DNA of 64,000 bases from Clostridium sp. 1001275B_160808_H3. Its GTDB lineage: Bacteria; Bacillota; Clostridia; Clostridiales; Clostridiaceae. Below the pieces are notes generated by a model that saw only the letters and a list, made by a program, of their open reading frames with translations, searched no databases and was not told the origin of the DNA. Each line of letters begins with the position of its first letter. The stretch's first letter is position 1. Where the stretch lies: NCBI RefSeq assembly GCF_015550425.1, contig NZ_JADNAT010000010.1, forward strand, positions 57,476 through 121,475, written 5' to 3'. Of this stretch, positions 43,740 through 52,920 are shown piece by piece. The position numbers and the translations under genes were made by a program.

Positions 43740-44555
43740 TTATTTTTTTATTTCTTCTAACATTCTAAACACTCTTTTTTTATTTAATGGATGTATCATA
43801 TTAGGAGCAATTTCATTTAATGGAGCTAATACAAATTCTCTTTCTTCCATTCTAGGATGAGGTATTGTTACGAAATCATTGCTTGTTATTAAATCATCAT
43901 AAAAGATAATATCTAAATCTATTACTCTTGGACCCCATCTAATTATTCTTTCTCTCTTCATATCTTTTTCTATATCTAGTAGCAAAGTCATAAGCTCATT
44001 TGGATTCAATATAGTATCTACTTCTATAACCGCATTTTTAAAACTATCTTGCTCTTCATATCCCCATGGCTCTGTTTCTATTATAGTAGATTTTTTTACT
44101 AATTTTATTTCCTTATTACTTTTTATTTTTTCTATAGCAATATTTATATTTTCTTCTTTTTCTCCAATATTGCTACCTAATGCAATATATGCTTTATGCC
44201 ATCCTCTATTTATTTCAATTGCAGCTGTATCTAAATGTCTTCCTATTGGTGCCCATGGTTTTTTTAAATATACTTTTATATTTTTTACTAAATCATAATT
44301 GTATAATACGTATTCTGCTATTTTTTCTGCTGCAGTTTCTATTAAATCATAGCTCTCTTTTTGAAATTCATTTTCGATATTATGACAAAGCTCTCCATAA
44401 TGAACTGACTTTGTTAAATCTCCTGTTTTAGATGCTAAGCTCAAATCTATATCTAATTCTAAAGATAATATAAATTTTTGTCCAAGAGATTTTTCCTCAT
44501 TAAATACACCATGGTTTGCAAATATCTCAACATCTTTTAAATATAACTTATCCAT
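43740..44555 (-). CDS. folK: Bifunctional dihydroneopterin aldolase/HPPK (FolB-FolK fusion)
   Basis: 271 residues, two enzymes in one chain. FolB (1-118): KDVEIFANHGVFNEEKSLGQKFILSLEL, the aldolase that cuts dihydroneopterin to 6-hydroxymethyl-dihydropterin. FolK (about 122-271): AYIALGSNIGEKEENINIAIEKI, TEPWGYEEQDSFKNAV, RWGPRVIDLDIIFYDD and IPHPRMEEREFVLAPL, the pyrophosphokinase that primes it for FolP. It is the last gene of the pab/fol cluster, 10 bp after folP. The fusion is common in clostridia. Confidence 0.94.
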   Translation of the reverse strand: MDKLYLKDVEIFANHGVFNEEKSLGQKFILSLELDIDLSLASKTGDLTKSVHYGELCHNIENEFQKESYDLIETAAEKIAEYVLYNYDLVKNIKVYLKKPWAPIGRHLDTAAIEINRGWHKAYIALGSNIGEKEENINIAIEKIKSNKEIKLVKKSTIIETEPWGYEEQDSFKNAVIEVDTILNPNELMTLLLDIEKDMKRERIIRWGPRVIDLDIIFYDDLITSNDFVTIPHPRMEEREFVLAPLNEIAPNMIHPLNKKRVFRMLEEIKK

Positions 44556-44565
44556 AGTTTTCCCT

Positions 44566-45375
44566 CTATTTCATTTTTAATATTTTATCTGTCATTATGC
44601 AAGCTCTTTTATTTTCAAGCACGTCATGCACTCTAACGATTTTGCATCCTTTCATTATTCCCATTACAGTAGTTGCTATAGTTCCTTCTACTCTCTCATC
44701 TACTGGTAAATTTAATGCTAATCCAATCATTGACTTTCTTGAAGTTGCAAGTAAAACAGGGAACCCTATATTTACAATTCGTTCCAAGTTATTCATCACA
44801 ATCAAATTTTCCTCATAAGTTTTAGCAAACCCTATGCCTGGGTCTAATATAATATTTTCTCTTTTTACACCAGCATCTAAAGCTATATTTATACTTTCTA
44901 TTAAATCTTCTAATACATTGTTCATTAAATTAGTATAAGGTTTATCTTCTCTGTTATGCATTAGTATGCATGGTACATTATATTCTGCTACTACTTTAGC
45001 CATATTTTTATCTTTTTTAAATCCCCATACGTCATTTATTATATCTGCTCCTGCTTTTATAGCTTCTTCTGCAGTTTTACTTTTATAAGTATCTATTGAT
45101 ATTAAAACATCTAACTCATTTTTTATAGCTTTAATTATTGGCACTACTCTCTTTATTTCTTCTTCTTCAGATACATACTCTGCTCCTGGTCTTGTTGATT
45201 CTCCACCTATATCTATTATATCGGCACCTTCTTCTACCATTTGCTTTGCTCTTTTTACAGCTTCCTGAGTTTCATTGTATTTTCCACCATCAGAAAAAGA
45301 ATCTGGTGTTACATTTAGTATACCCATTACATAAGTTCTTTCATCTAAATTTATTACTTTATTTGCTATCTTCAT
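44566..45375 (-). CDS. folP: Dihydropteroate synthase
   Basis: 269 residues. It joins 6-hydroxymethyl-dihydropterin-PP with pABA; sulfonamides bind here. Signature 1 MGILNVTPDSFSDGGKYN (with the pABA loop), GGESTRPGAEYVSEEEE, DVWGFKKDK and LATSRKSMIG are present. It lies between the HD-domain gene and folBK in the cluster, 26 bp and 10 bp apart. GGGGAG precedes ATG 45375. Confidence 0.95.
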   Translation of the reverse strand: MKIANKVINLDERTYVMGILNVTPDSFSDGGKYNETQEAVKRAKQMVEEGADIIDIGGESTRPGAEYVSEEEEIKRVVPIIKAIKNELDVLISIDTYKSKTAEEAIKAGADIINDVWGFKKDKNMAKVVAEYNVPCILMHNREDKPYTNLMNNVLEDLIESINIALDAGVKRENIILDPGIGFAKTYEENLIVMNNLERIVNIGFPVLLATSRKSMIGLALNLPVDERVEGTIATTVMGIMKGCKIVRVHDVLENKRACIMTDKILKMK

Positions 45376-45401
45376 ATTTCTCTCCCCTTTAGCTTGTATT
45401 T

Positions 45402-45875
45402 TTATAATCTTATAATTTTATTTTTTTTATCTTCATCCCAATAACAATCATTATAAGCCTTACAATTAAAACAATTTCTTGAAAGCTTATCACTTTTATA
45501 TATAATTTTTGAAAGCTCATCATCACTTTCTTGCCTATGCTCTTTTATACATTTAATAATTAAATTTTTATCTTCCTTACTAAAATTTGTATCTTCTAAT
45601 AATTCTGATGCTATTATAGCACTTCCTTTATGATGATCTATTCCTTCATTATATTGCAAAACTCTTCCTATATCATGTAATAAAGCTATAGCATATATTA
45701 CTTCTTTATTATATTTCAAACCCTTTTCTAGTACAGTTATATACGCAATTCTTGCAACATCTAAGAAATGCTCAATGGTATGATTGCAAAATTCTCTATT
45801 TATTTCTAATTCATTTAATTCATTTAATAAGCTTTTATACTTAGGGCTATTTAGAATCTTGTTAACATTTTGCAA
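45402..45875 (-). CDS. HD-domain phosphohydrolase-like protein inside the folate operon
   Basis: 157 residues, TTG start after AGGAGGTGGG. HD metal ligands are in place: HTIEHFLDVARI (first His), ALLHDIGRVLQ (HD pair), HHKGSAIIASELL and KSDKLSR (final Asp). A C-terminal cysteine cluster (CFNCKAYNDCYW) may bind zinc. It is placed between folE and folP with 11- and 26-bp gaps. The cluster lacks a known Nudix-type phosphatase for dihydroneopterin triphosphate, and an HD hydrolase is a candidate for that step. That role is inference; the domain call is firm. Confidence 0.83.
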   Translation of the reverse strand: MQNVNKILNSPKYKSLLNELNELEINREFCNHTIEHFLDVARIAYITVLEKGLKYNKEVIYAIALLHDIGRVLQYNEGIDHHKGSAIIASELLEDTNFSKEDKNLIIKCIKEHRQESDDELSKIIYKSDKLSRNCFNCKAYNDCYWDEDKKNKIIRL

Positions 45876-45886
45876 AATCCCACCTC

Positions 45887-46441
45887 CTATTTTAATAAGC
45901 TCATTACTTCTTTTCTTAGCTCATAATCGTCTTTAAAACATCCTCTGTACGTTGTTGTAATAGTTTTTGTTCCTGGCTTTTTTACACCTCTCATAGTCAT
46001 ACACATATGTTCACCTTCAATTACTACCATAACGCCTTCTGCATCTAAATATTTCATTATTGCATCAGCAACTTCTGTTGTTAATCTTTCTTGCAACTGT
46101 GGTTTCTTTGCATAAACTTCTACGCATCTTGCAAGTTTTGAAAGTCCTGCAACCTTTCCATTTGGTATATAAGCAATATGAGCCTTACCATAAAAAGGTA
46201 CAAGGTGATGTTCACACATTGAATAAAATGTAATATCTTTTTCAAGAACTAAATCATTGCCCTCAACAGTAAATGTTTTTGATAGTTCCTCTTTTGCTTC
46301 TTGTCCTATACCTGAAAATATTTCTTCATACATTCTAGCCATTCTATCTGGAGTTTCTAAAAGCCCTTCTCTATTTGGATCTTCTCCAATACCTTCTAAT
46401 ATTAGCTTTACTCCTTCTAATATTTTTTCTCTATCTATCAT
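45887..46441 (-). CDS. folE: GTP cyclohydrolase I
   Basis: 184 residues, normal length. It turns GTP into 7,8-dihydroneopterin triphosphate. The zinc and active-site region is [33 protein letters not shown], followed by [14 protein letters not shown] and [16 protein letters not shown] with the second zinc Cys in [21 protein letters not shown] precedes the ATG. It sits between pabC and the HD gene, 12 bp and 11 bp away. Confidence 0.96.
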   Translation of the reverse strand: MIDREKILEGVKLILEGIGEDPNREGLLETPDRMARMYEEIFSGIGQEAKEELSKTFTVEGNDLVLEKDITFYSMCEHHLVPFYGKAHIAYIPNGKVAGLSKLARCVEVYAKKPQLQERLTTEVADAIMKYLDAEGVMVVIEGEHMCMTMRGVKKPGTKTITTTYRGCFKDDYELRKEVMSLLK

Positions 46442-46453
46442 TAAACGCCCCTC

Positions 46454-47197
46454 CTAGTTTTCAATTTGTGCTTCATACTTTTCTCTAATCTTAATTGTGA
46501 TTTTATTTTCTGTCAAAATTCTATTTTCAAATTTACTTACTCCCATTATACCTAATAAACTATTTGTTATAAATATTTCATCTGCATTCATTATTTCATC
46601 TAAATTTATTTCTTTCTCTATTACATTGTGATTTCTAATAACATAATCTCTAACTATCCCTGGAAGTAATCCACTACTAACTTTTGGAGTAAAGATTGTA
46701 CCATTCTTCACAATAAATATATTAGATAAGCTGCCCTCACATACATATCCTTTTTCATTTAAAAATATAACTTCATTATATCCTTCTTTTATAGCTTCTT
46801 CTCTTTCTAAAATATTTTCTAAATAGTTCATAGATTTTATATATGTTAATTTAGAAGTTGAATTTTTTATTGTCCCTGCTATCTTTAATGAAAATCCTCT
46901 TAAATAATCTCCACTTTTATATACTAGTTCTCTTGTTTCTAATACTATATTTTTTTCTGTCACAACTATTTTTAAAGCACAATTCTCTATATTAAAATCT
47001 TTTATTAAATTATTAATATCTTCTACTTCTACTAATTCTCCAATTTGCAGAGTATTAATACCATTATTAAGTCTATTTATATGTTTCTCTAAAAATATTG
47101 GCTTTTCTTTCACTAGTATAGTTTCAAATACACCTCTTGCAAAAAAATATCCACTATCTATAGTTATCTTATCTTTTCCAACTATTACATTTCTCAT
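46454..47197 (-). CDS. pabC: Aminodeoxychorismate lyase
   Basis: 247 residues, PLP fold type IV. It releases pABA and pyruvate from aminodeoxychorismate. The PLP Lys lies in the middle of SKLTYIKSMNYL (Lys in YIKSxNYL), and the cofactor loops are GYNEVIFLNEKGYVCEGSLSNIF and SSGLLPGIVRDYVI. Its ATG shares one base with the stop codon of pabB (TAATG), so translation is coupled. The pairing with pabB and pabA favours pabC over branched-chain aminotransferases. Confidence 0.9.
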   Translation of the reverse strand: MRNVIVGKDKITIDSGYFFARGVFETILVKEKPIFLEKHINRLNNGINTLQIGELVEVEDINNLIKDFNIENCALKIVVTEKNIVLETRELVYKSGDYLRGFSLKIAGTIKNSTSKLTYIKSMNYLENILEREEAIKEGYNEVIFLNEKGYVCEGSLSNIFIVKNGTIFTPKVSSGLLPGIVRDYVIRNHNVIEKEINLDEIMNADEIFITNSLLGIMGVSKFENRILTENKITIKIREKYEAQIEN

Positions 47198-48546
47198 TAT
47201 AATACCCTCATTAAAGCTTTTGCTTTATCTAGTGTTTCATTATATTCATCTTCTTCTATAGAATCATAAGTTATACCGCCACCAACTCCAAAGTACGCCT
47301 TATTATCTTTCTTAATAATTGTTCTTATAGCAATATTAAAATCTGCATTTCCTCTAAAATCAAAATAACCTATAGAACCTGTGTAAAGATTTCTTTTTAA
47401 CCCCTCTAATTCTTCTATTATTTCCATAGCTCTAATTTTGGGTGTTCCTGTTATAGATCCCCCTGGAAAACATTCTTTAATACACTTCACTGCAGATACA
47501 TTATCCTTTAATCTTCCCTCTACAGTTGAAACTAAATGGAATACAGTCGCATATTTTTCAAGCTTAAAAAGTTCAGTTACTTTTACAGAGTGAGGTTTAC
47601 ATACCTTGCTTAAATCATTTCTTTCAAGATCTACTACCATTAATAACTCTGCTCTATCTTTTTCGCTATTAATAAGTTCTAGACTATTCTTTATATCCTC
47701 TTCTTCATTCTTCCCTCTAGGTCTTGTCCCTTTTATTGGCCTTGTAACTACTTTGCCTTTATTTATTTCTATAAATCTTTCAGGTGATGAACTTATTACT
47801 TGAAAATCTTCAAAATTCATATATGCAGAGAAAGGAGCCTTATTTATAGTTCTTAATTTTTTATATATTTCAAATGGATCTTCCTCATTTTCCGTATAAA
47901 ACCTTTGAGTCATATTAGCAATATAAACATCACCATTTACAATATAGTTTTTTAATTTAGTAATTGCTTTTTTATAGTCTTCTTTTTCAAAGTTAGATTT
48001 AAAATTATTATTTATAGATTCAAAATTTTTCTCTTTTATTACAGTTGCTAAACCTATCTTTTTCTCTAAATAATCTAACTCTTCATTATAATTAGTATCA
48101 CTTATTGATGTTATGTATTGCTTATTATTTTCTAAATCAAAAATTATTATATTCTTATAAAAAATAAACTTCATATCACTTATATTAAAATCTTCATTAC
48201 TTGTATCTGGAATCCTCTCCAATATTCTTCCTGTATCATATGATATATATCCAATTGCGCCTGAAATAAGAGGTATATTTTCATATTCGTTATTATCGTA
48301 TTTATATTTATTTATAAGACTTTCTAGAACCCAAAATGGTTCACCTTGTACTTTTACTTTGTTAATAAATAATTCTTGTCCTTTGGACTCAAAAATCATA
48401 AAAGGATTTATACCTATAAATGAAAATTTAGATAAAATTTTATCTTCTTTAGATGAATCTAATAATATCGTATTTACTCCATCCTTAAAAATATTATAAA
48501 CCTCAAGAGGATTAAATTTAATTTTAACTTCTCTTACTTTAACCAT
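47197..48546 (-). CDS. pabB: Aminodeoxychorismate synthase component I
   Basis: 449 residues. With PabA it converts chorismate and glutamine into aminodeoxychorismate. The chorismate-binding core includes VVTRPIKGTRPRGKNEEED; the PIKGT motif (Lys) marks PabB, whereas TrpE has PxAGT. Also seen are SEKDRAELLMVVDLERNDL, ATVFHLVSTVEGRL, PGGSITGTPKIRAMEII and YFGVGGGITYDS. The gene start overlaps the pabA stop by 8 bp, and the stop shares one base with pabC, so the three are tightly coupled. Confidence 0.94.
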   Translation of the reverse strand: MVKVREVKIKFNPLEVYNIFKDGVNTILLDSSKEDKILSKFSFIGINPFMIFESKGQELFINKVKVQGEPFWVLESLINKYKYDNNEYENIPLISGAIGYISYDTGRILERIPDTSNEDFNISDMKFIFYKNIIIFDLENNKQYITSISDTNYNEELDYLEKKIGLATVIKEKNFESINNNFKSNFEKEDYKKAITKLKNYIVNGDVYIANMTQRFYTENEEDPFEIYKKLRTINKAPFSAYMNFEDFQVISSSPERFIEINKGKVVTRPIKGTRPRGKNEEEDIKNSLELINSEKDRAELLMVVDLERNDLSKVCKPHSVKVTELFKLEKYATVFHLVSTVEGRLKDNVSAVKCIKECFPGGSITGTPKIRAMEIIEELEGLKRNLYTGSIGYFDFRGNADFNIAIRTIIKKDNKAYFGVGGGITYDSIEEDEYNETLDKAKALMRVL

Positions 48547-49132
48547 TCATATCCTCCCTAAAGTTCTTTGATATCTCTATAAAATTCTTTATTATTTTAT
48601 GTCCATCTTCTGTCATTTCAGCTTCAGGATGGAATTGAACTCCAAAAATAGGATATTCCTTATGTCTAACCCCCATAACTACATTATCTTCAGTATAACT
48701 AGTAACTTCTAAATCACTACTAAGATTTTTCTCATCTATTATAAGAGAATGATATCTTGTGACTCTTAATGGATTTTTTATATCTTTAAATACACCTTTA
48801 TTTGAATGATTAATATAACTTATTTTACCGTGCACAGGCTCTTTTCCTTTTATTACACTACTAGAAAAATAATGACCTATACACTGATGCCCAAGACATA
48901 TTCCAAGTATAGGCTTAATGCCTTTAAAATTATGTAAGATATCTAGTGATATCCCTGCTTCAGTAGGTGTCTTAGGGCCTGGAGAAATTATTATTCCATC
49001 TATATCTAGCTTTTCTATTTCTTCAATTGTTATCTTATCATTTCTATATATTAAAACATCTTCTCCTAACTCTTCTATATATCTAACTAAATTAAACACA
49101 AACGAATCATAATTATCTATCATTAAAAGCAT
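48539..49132 (-). CDS. pabA: Aminodeoxychorismate synthase component II (glutamine amidotransferase)
   Basis: 197 residues, class I glutamine amidotransferase supplying ammonia to PabB. The nucleophile loop is ILGICLGHQCIGHYF (Cys), and the catalytic His-Glu are in GVQFHPEAEMTEDG. ISPGPKTPTEAG is the conserved oxyanion region. AGGAGA precedes the ATG. It may also serve TrpE, as a shared subunit does in Bacillus. It is first in the pab/fol cluster; upstream is a short palindrome-bearing promoter region shared with the PHP gene. Confidence 0.94.
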   Translation of the reverse strand: MLLMIDNYDSFVFNLVRYIEELGEDVLIYRNDKITIEEIEKLDIDGIIISPGPKTPTEAGISLDILHNFKGIKPILGICLGHQCIGHYFSSSVIKGKEPVHGKISYINHSNKGVFKDIKNPLRVTRYHSLIIDEKNLSSDLEVTSYTEDNVVMGVRHKEYPIFGVQFHPEAEMTEDGHKIIKNFIEISKNFREDMNG

Positions 49133-49205
49133 AAATCTCCTCCATGTTTTGTGTTAAAAGCAATATTATTATGTTAAAATTATTTTAATGAATAAATTAT
49201 ATCAT

Positions 49206-49240
49206 AATAGTATATAACTTTAAAATTCTAAGTTATATAT
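49206..49240. promoter_or_regulatory. Palindrome between divergent pabA and PHP genes
   Basis: Arms ATATAACTT and AAGTTATAT with a 9-nt spacer. It lies in the 132-bp divergent promoter region and could be an operator or promoter element. No known folate regulator is implied. Confidence 0.35.
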
Positions 49241-49264
49241 TATTAATTTGAAAGGAGAAGATAT

Positions 49265-50101
49265 ATGTTTAAATGCGATTTGCATATTCATTCTATTTGT
49301 TCTGATGGTAGATTCACTCCTAGCGATATTGTAAAAATGGCAAAAGAAAAGAACTTAGACTATATTTCTTTAACAGATCACGATACATTAACTGGTATAA
49401 AAGAAGCTTTAAATGAGGCTGAAACTCTCAATGTTAAATTTATTCCTGGAATAGAACTCTCTACAGAATATAATGGTGAATCAATCCATGTTTTAGGCTT
49501 CTTTAATAAAGATAATTATGATCATCTGGAACTTAATAATATATTAAATGAATTTAAAGAAAGAAGAATTTCTAGAGCATATAAGATAGTTGATAATCTA
49601 AAAAAATATCATAATATTGAAATTGATATAAATAAAGTTTTATCTAATGGAAAAGATACTATTGCAAGACCTCATATAGCAAAAGCTATAATTGATGCTG
49701 GTTATCCTTATGACCATGATTATATATTTGATAACTTTATAGGTAATAATTGTCCAGCTTATATTCCATCTACTAAACTTTCTACTAAAGATGGTATTAA
49801 ACTATTAAAAAAGTATGGTGCCTTAGTTTTTTTAGCACATCCTGTATTGGTTAAAAAAACACCTGTTGAAGATTTATTAGATTTGGGATTTGATGGACTT
49901 GAAGCTATTTATTATAAAAATACCGAAAAAGATACAAATAAATTTTTAAGGCTAGCTAAAGACAGAAATTTATTTATTTCAAGCGGATCAGATTGTCATG
50001 GAATTCCTAATGATGAAGGTCATGGAAGTGTAGGTGATGTTAATATTCCTCAAGATGATTCTATAATCTCTATGTTAAGTTGGGTTCTCTCTCATAATTA
50101 A
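49265..50101 (+). CDS. PHP-domain phosphoesterase (nucleoside bisphosphate phosphatase-like)
   Basis: 278 residues. The four PHP motifs are clear: DLHIHSICSDGRFTP (motif I), SLTDHDTLTG (II), FIPGIELSTEY (III) and, late, SGSDCHG (IV) with LFLAHPVL in between. It belongs to the RNase AM/YciV-like group, which hydrolyses 3',5'-bisphosphonucleosides or short RNA 5' ends. GAAAGGAG precedes ATG. It diverges from the folate operon. Confidence 0.9.
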   Translation: MFKCDLHIHSICSDGRFTPSDIVKMAKEKNLDYISLTDHDTLTGIKEALNEAETLNVKFIPGIELSTEYNGESIHVLGFFNKDNYDHLELNNILNEFKERRISRAYKIVDNLKKYHNIEIDINKVLSNGKDTIARPHIAKAIIDAGYPYDHDYIFDNFIGNNCPAYIPSTKLSTKDGIKLLKKYGALVFLAHPVLVKKTPVEDLLDLGFDGLEAIYYKNTEKDTNKFLRLAKDRNLFISSGSDCHGIPNDEGHGSVGDVNIPQDDSIISMLSWVLSHN

Positions 50102-50127
50102 AGAGCTGTCTGTAGCAGCTCCTTAAT
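50100..50127 (+). terminator. Terminator after PHP gene
   Basis: Arms AAGAGCTG and CAGCTCCTT, short T run. Confidence 0.7.
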
Positions 50128-50184
50128 AATATAAATGAAAATAATCTAATGTAAAATACTATCATAATTTTATACTTTTCATTC

Positions 50185-50220
50185 TAAATAAAGAGGTGTC
50201 TTATACATCTCTTTATTTCT
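50185..50220 (-). terminator. Terminator of the MFS gene
   Basis: Arms AAATAAAGAG and CTCTTTATTT with GTG/TAC extension, overlapping the last codons of the minus-strand gene. Confidence 0.75.
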
Positions 50221-51472
50221 TTGATATATATTTATAGAATATTATACTTACTATTAATACTGTAATTCCTCCAAATAAAATTACTATATAAGCTTCTATA
50301 TTTTGAAGTAAAACTCCTGATATTAAATATGATATAGGAACAACTACTTTTACTATACTTATTGTTAAACTTAAAGACCTCGCTCTAAATTCTTCTTCTA
50401 TATTAGTTTGCATAGTATATGAAAAAGGAATATCAACTAAAGATACACATATTCCCATAAAGATCATTATAAGCAAATAGTAAATAACATATACATTTAT
50501 ATTATTTATGTTATTAATAAAAAGTGGGATAGAAAGTAATATTATATTCACAGACATAATTATTCCTGTTACTGAAAAGATACTATTCAACTTATATTTT
50601 GCTATGATCTTTTTTACCATAAATGCGCCTATTATCATACCTATCGGGATTGCTCCCTGAATTAATCCAAAACTTTTAGCTGGAATTTCTAATATATTAT
50701 TTAAAATAATTGGTATTGGAATAGTAACCGAGAAAGAAATAAAGAAGTTAACTATTATAAATAGGGCTAGAATCTCAACAATGTATCTTTTGCTTATTAA
50801 ATATTTAAAACCTTCTGCTATTTCCTTAAAATAATTCAAATTTCCTATGGTAATTCTTTTATCCTGCTTCTCTTCTAATTCACTATTAGTATTATATTTA
50901 AAATCAATCAAAGTATCTAAAATAGCTGAAAGTAAAAATGAAATAGAATTTATTAATATAAAAAACTCTATATCAAATATAGCAAAAGCTATTCCCCCAA
51001 ATACTGGACCAAGTACAGAGGATATTGAATCTATTATTCGATTTCCTGCATTGATATTAACTATTTTTTCTTTCGAAACAATATTAGGTATTGAAGAATC
51101 TATACTAACATCAAATATAATATTTATACTATTAATAACAAAAGTACTTAAATAAATAATTCCAATGCTTAACCCCTTCCAATTGCTTATTAAATATATT
51201 ATAACTAGAAATATTCCATTTAATAGATTAGCTGTAACTACTAATTTTTTCTTATTAAATTTGTCAGCCATAACTCCCACAATTGGATTTAGTATAATTA
51301 TAGGTATTATACTTAAAATCAATGTTGTAGAAAAACTAACACTTGATCCAGTCATCTTTAACGTATATAAACTTATTGCAAAAGTATATATCGTTGTCCC
51401 AAATATTGATACTAAGCTTCCTAGATAAAATAAGAGAGCATTTCTATCGCCTTTATTTTTTATAAATTTCAT
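50213..51472 (-). CDS. MFS transporter (efflux type)
   Basis: 419 residues, 12 membrane helices. The N-terminal LLFYLGSLVSIFGTTIYTFAISLY, the motif A-like loop GVMADKFNKKKLVV between helices 2 and 3, and a central loop (DFKYNTNSELEEKQDKRITIGN) place it in the MFS_3/BtlA-type multidrug efflux group. ATG 51472 has AGAGGTGAT upstream. It follows the MerR-methyltransferase gene by about 100 bp on the same strand, so the pair looks like a regulator-pump unit. The substrate is unknown. Confidence 0.87.
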   Translation of the reverse strand: MKFIKNKGDRNALLFYLGSLVSIFGTTIYTFAISLYTLKMTGSSVSFSTTLILSIIPIIILNPIVGVMADKFNKKKLVVTANLLNGIFLVIIYLISNWKGLSIGIIYLSTFVINSINIIFDVSIDSSIPNIVSKEKIVNINAGNRIIDSISSVLGPVFGGIAFAIFDIEFFILINSISFLLSAILDTLIDFKYNTNSELEEKQDKRITIGNLNYFKEIAEGFKYLISKRYIVEILALFIIVNFFISFSVTIPIPIILNNILEIPAKSFGLIQGAIPIGMIIGAFMVKKIIAKYKLNSIFSVTGIIMSVNIILLSIPLFINNINNINVYVIYYLLIMIFMGICVSLVDIPFSYTMQTNIEEEFRARSLSLTISIVKVVVPISYLISGVLLQNIEAYIVILFGGITVLIVSIIFYKYISKK

Positions 51473-51573
51473 TCTTATCACCTCTAGAAAATTCTATACT
51501 CTCTCCTTTACACCATATCAAGTATCTAATATTCTTATTTTTATTAAACTCAAAAGAAAAGATAGGGTTAACC

Positions 51574-52791
51574 CTACCGTTTTCCAAAATACAAATATGA
51601 ATAAACTTCTTCACTTTCTGAAAAATAATCTTCATATATACTAGGTTTGTTTAAATAATCTGATTTCTGTTCTGATATCATTTTAAAGTTATGTTTTTTT
51701 AGCTCTTCTTTAATATAATTAATATTAAAATTTTTTCTATTTTCTTCTTTTATGGAGTTACTTAACACAAATTTTTTAAATAAAATGTACGATAACCCAA
51801 CATATGAATCTTCTTTTAAATACTTTAATATATCTTTAATAGAAAAATCATTTTTTTCAAACCAGTAATTACTGCTCCCTCCATAATCTAAAAATAAATC
51901 AATGGACTTTTCCTTTATTGGCACATACTTAAAATCTGTACAAATAAACATTATATTTTTTTTAGTATTACTTCTTTCAATTAATGATTTCAAATAATTA
52001 TGCTTTTCAATATTATTATCTATAGCAATATATACGCTACTCTCATCTAAATCATCATATAAATTTCTTAATAGAAACCCTAATCCACTTCCTATTTCTA
52101 AGATTACTTTATCACTAAAATCAAGCTTACAAAGCTCATTATGAACCCAATCTAATCCTTTTCTTACATTCAAAATATAATTTTCATCGGTTTCTTTTAT
52201 ATACTCTTCAATAATGTTGTTATTTACTTCACTACTCTTTTTTTCAGCATACTCATCAACAATTAATATTCCAGATTTTACACTATAGCTAATACCACAA
52301 GTGCACTTTAACTTTCCATCTAATATTTGGTTGTTTTTTATATTGCCTTCTTCTAAGTATAAATCTTCTCTGCAACTAACACATGATAATAAATTTAAAT
52401 TTTTAATATCTATTCCTAAACTAAAATTTCTTTTTACCTCTACTGAATTTATATCTTTTATTTTCTTTGTCAATTTAGTTTCTATCTCTACTAGTTCATT
52501 TATTTTTTTACTTATTTCCTTTTTCTTTAATGTAAATAAATCATGTAAAATATTATTTTTTTCAGTGATACTAAGCTTTCCTAAGGTCTCATAAACAAAA
52601 ATAGATTTTATTTCATTTAATGTAAATCCTAAAGATTTTAGATTTAAAATATTTTCAAGTTCTTTTTGACACTTTTGATTAAATTCATATTGAGACCCAT
52701 TCTTATATGGTATAATTAGGCCCAAATCCATATAGTGTCTTACAGTTTCTATACTTATTTTGTTTATCTTACTAAATTCCCCAATTTTCAT
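51574..52791 (-). CDS. MerR-type regulator fused to a zinc ribbon and a SAM methyltransferase
   Basis: 405 residues. 1-70: MerR winged helix (MKIGEFSKINKISIETVRHYMDLGLIIPYKNG... LKSLGFTLNEI). About 75-120: coiled-coil dimer helix. About 130-175: zinc ribbon (CVSCREDLYLEE... KCTCGISYSV), as in rRNA methyltransferases of the RlmA type. About 195-405: class I methyltransferase with motif I VILEIGSGLGFLLRNL and motif IV DLFLDYGGSSN. ATG 52791 is preferred; a GTG upstream at 52803 lies in the ribosome-binding site. MerR fused to a methyltransferase is uncommon. It precedes an MFS pump. It may sense a substrate, modify it and control export; this is inference. Confidence 0.83.
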   Translation of the reverse strand: MKIGEFSKINKISIETVRHYMDLGLIIPYKNGSQYEFNQKCQKELENILNLKSLGFTLNEIKSIFVYETLGKLSITEKNNILHDLFTLKKKEISKKINELVEIETKLTKKIKDINSVEVKRNFSLGIDIKNLNLLSCVSCREDLYLEEGNIKNNQILDGKLKCTCGISYSVKSGILIVDEYAEKKSSEVNNNIIEEYIKETDENYILNVRKGLDWVHNELCKLDFSDKVILEIGSGLGFLLRNLYDDLDESSVYIAIDNNIEKHNYLKSLIERSNTKKNIMFICTDFKYVPIKEKSIDLFLDYGGSSNYWFEKNDFSIKDILKYLKEDSYVGLSYILFKKFVLSNSIKEENRKNFNINYIKEELKKHNFKMISEQKSDYLNKPSIYEDYFSESEEVYSYLYFGKR

Positions 52792-52868
52792 ATATACTCT
52801 CACTTTTCAATAATATAATAACTTAATTTTATATTAATTTATTATGGCTTTCAAATACTTCTAATAAT

Positions 52869-52908
52869 TAAATAGAGATATTATTAAAAATAATATCTCT
52901 ATAAATAA
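52869..52908 (-). terminator. Terminator after holin-like gene
   Basis: Arms AGAGATATTATT and AATAATATCTCT. Confidence 0.82.
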
Positions 52909-52920
52909 TTATATTTAAAT

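Noticed and set aside
47197..48546. Anthranilate synthase (trpE) instead of pabB
   Set aside because: The PIKGT motif and the linked pabC, pabA and fol genes favour PabB.
49133..49264. THF riboswitch upstream of the folate operon
   Set aside because: No GC-rich stems or conserved segments of that class; only a short AT palindrome.
51453..51635. Small gene between MFS and MerR-methyltransferase genes
   Set aside because: Overlaps both ends of real genes in another frame and has no ribosome-binding site.
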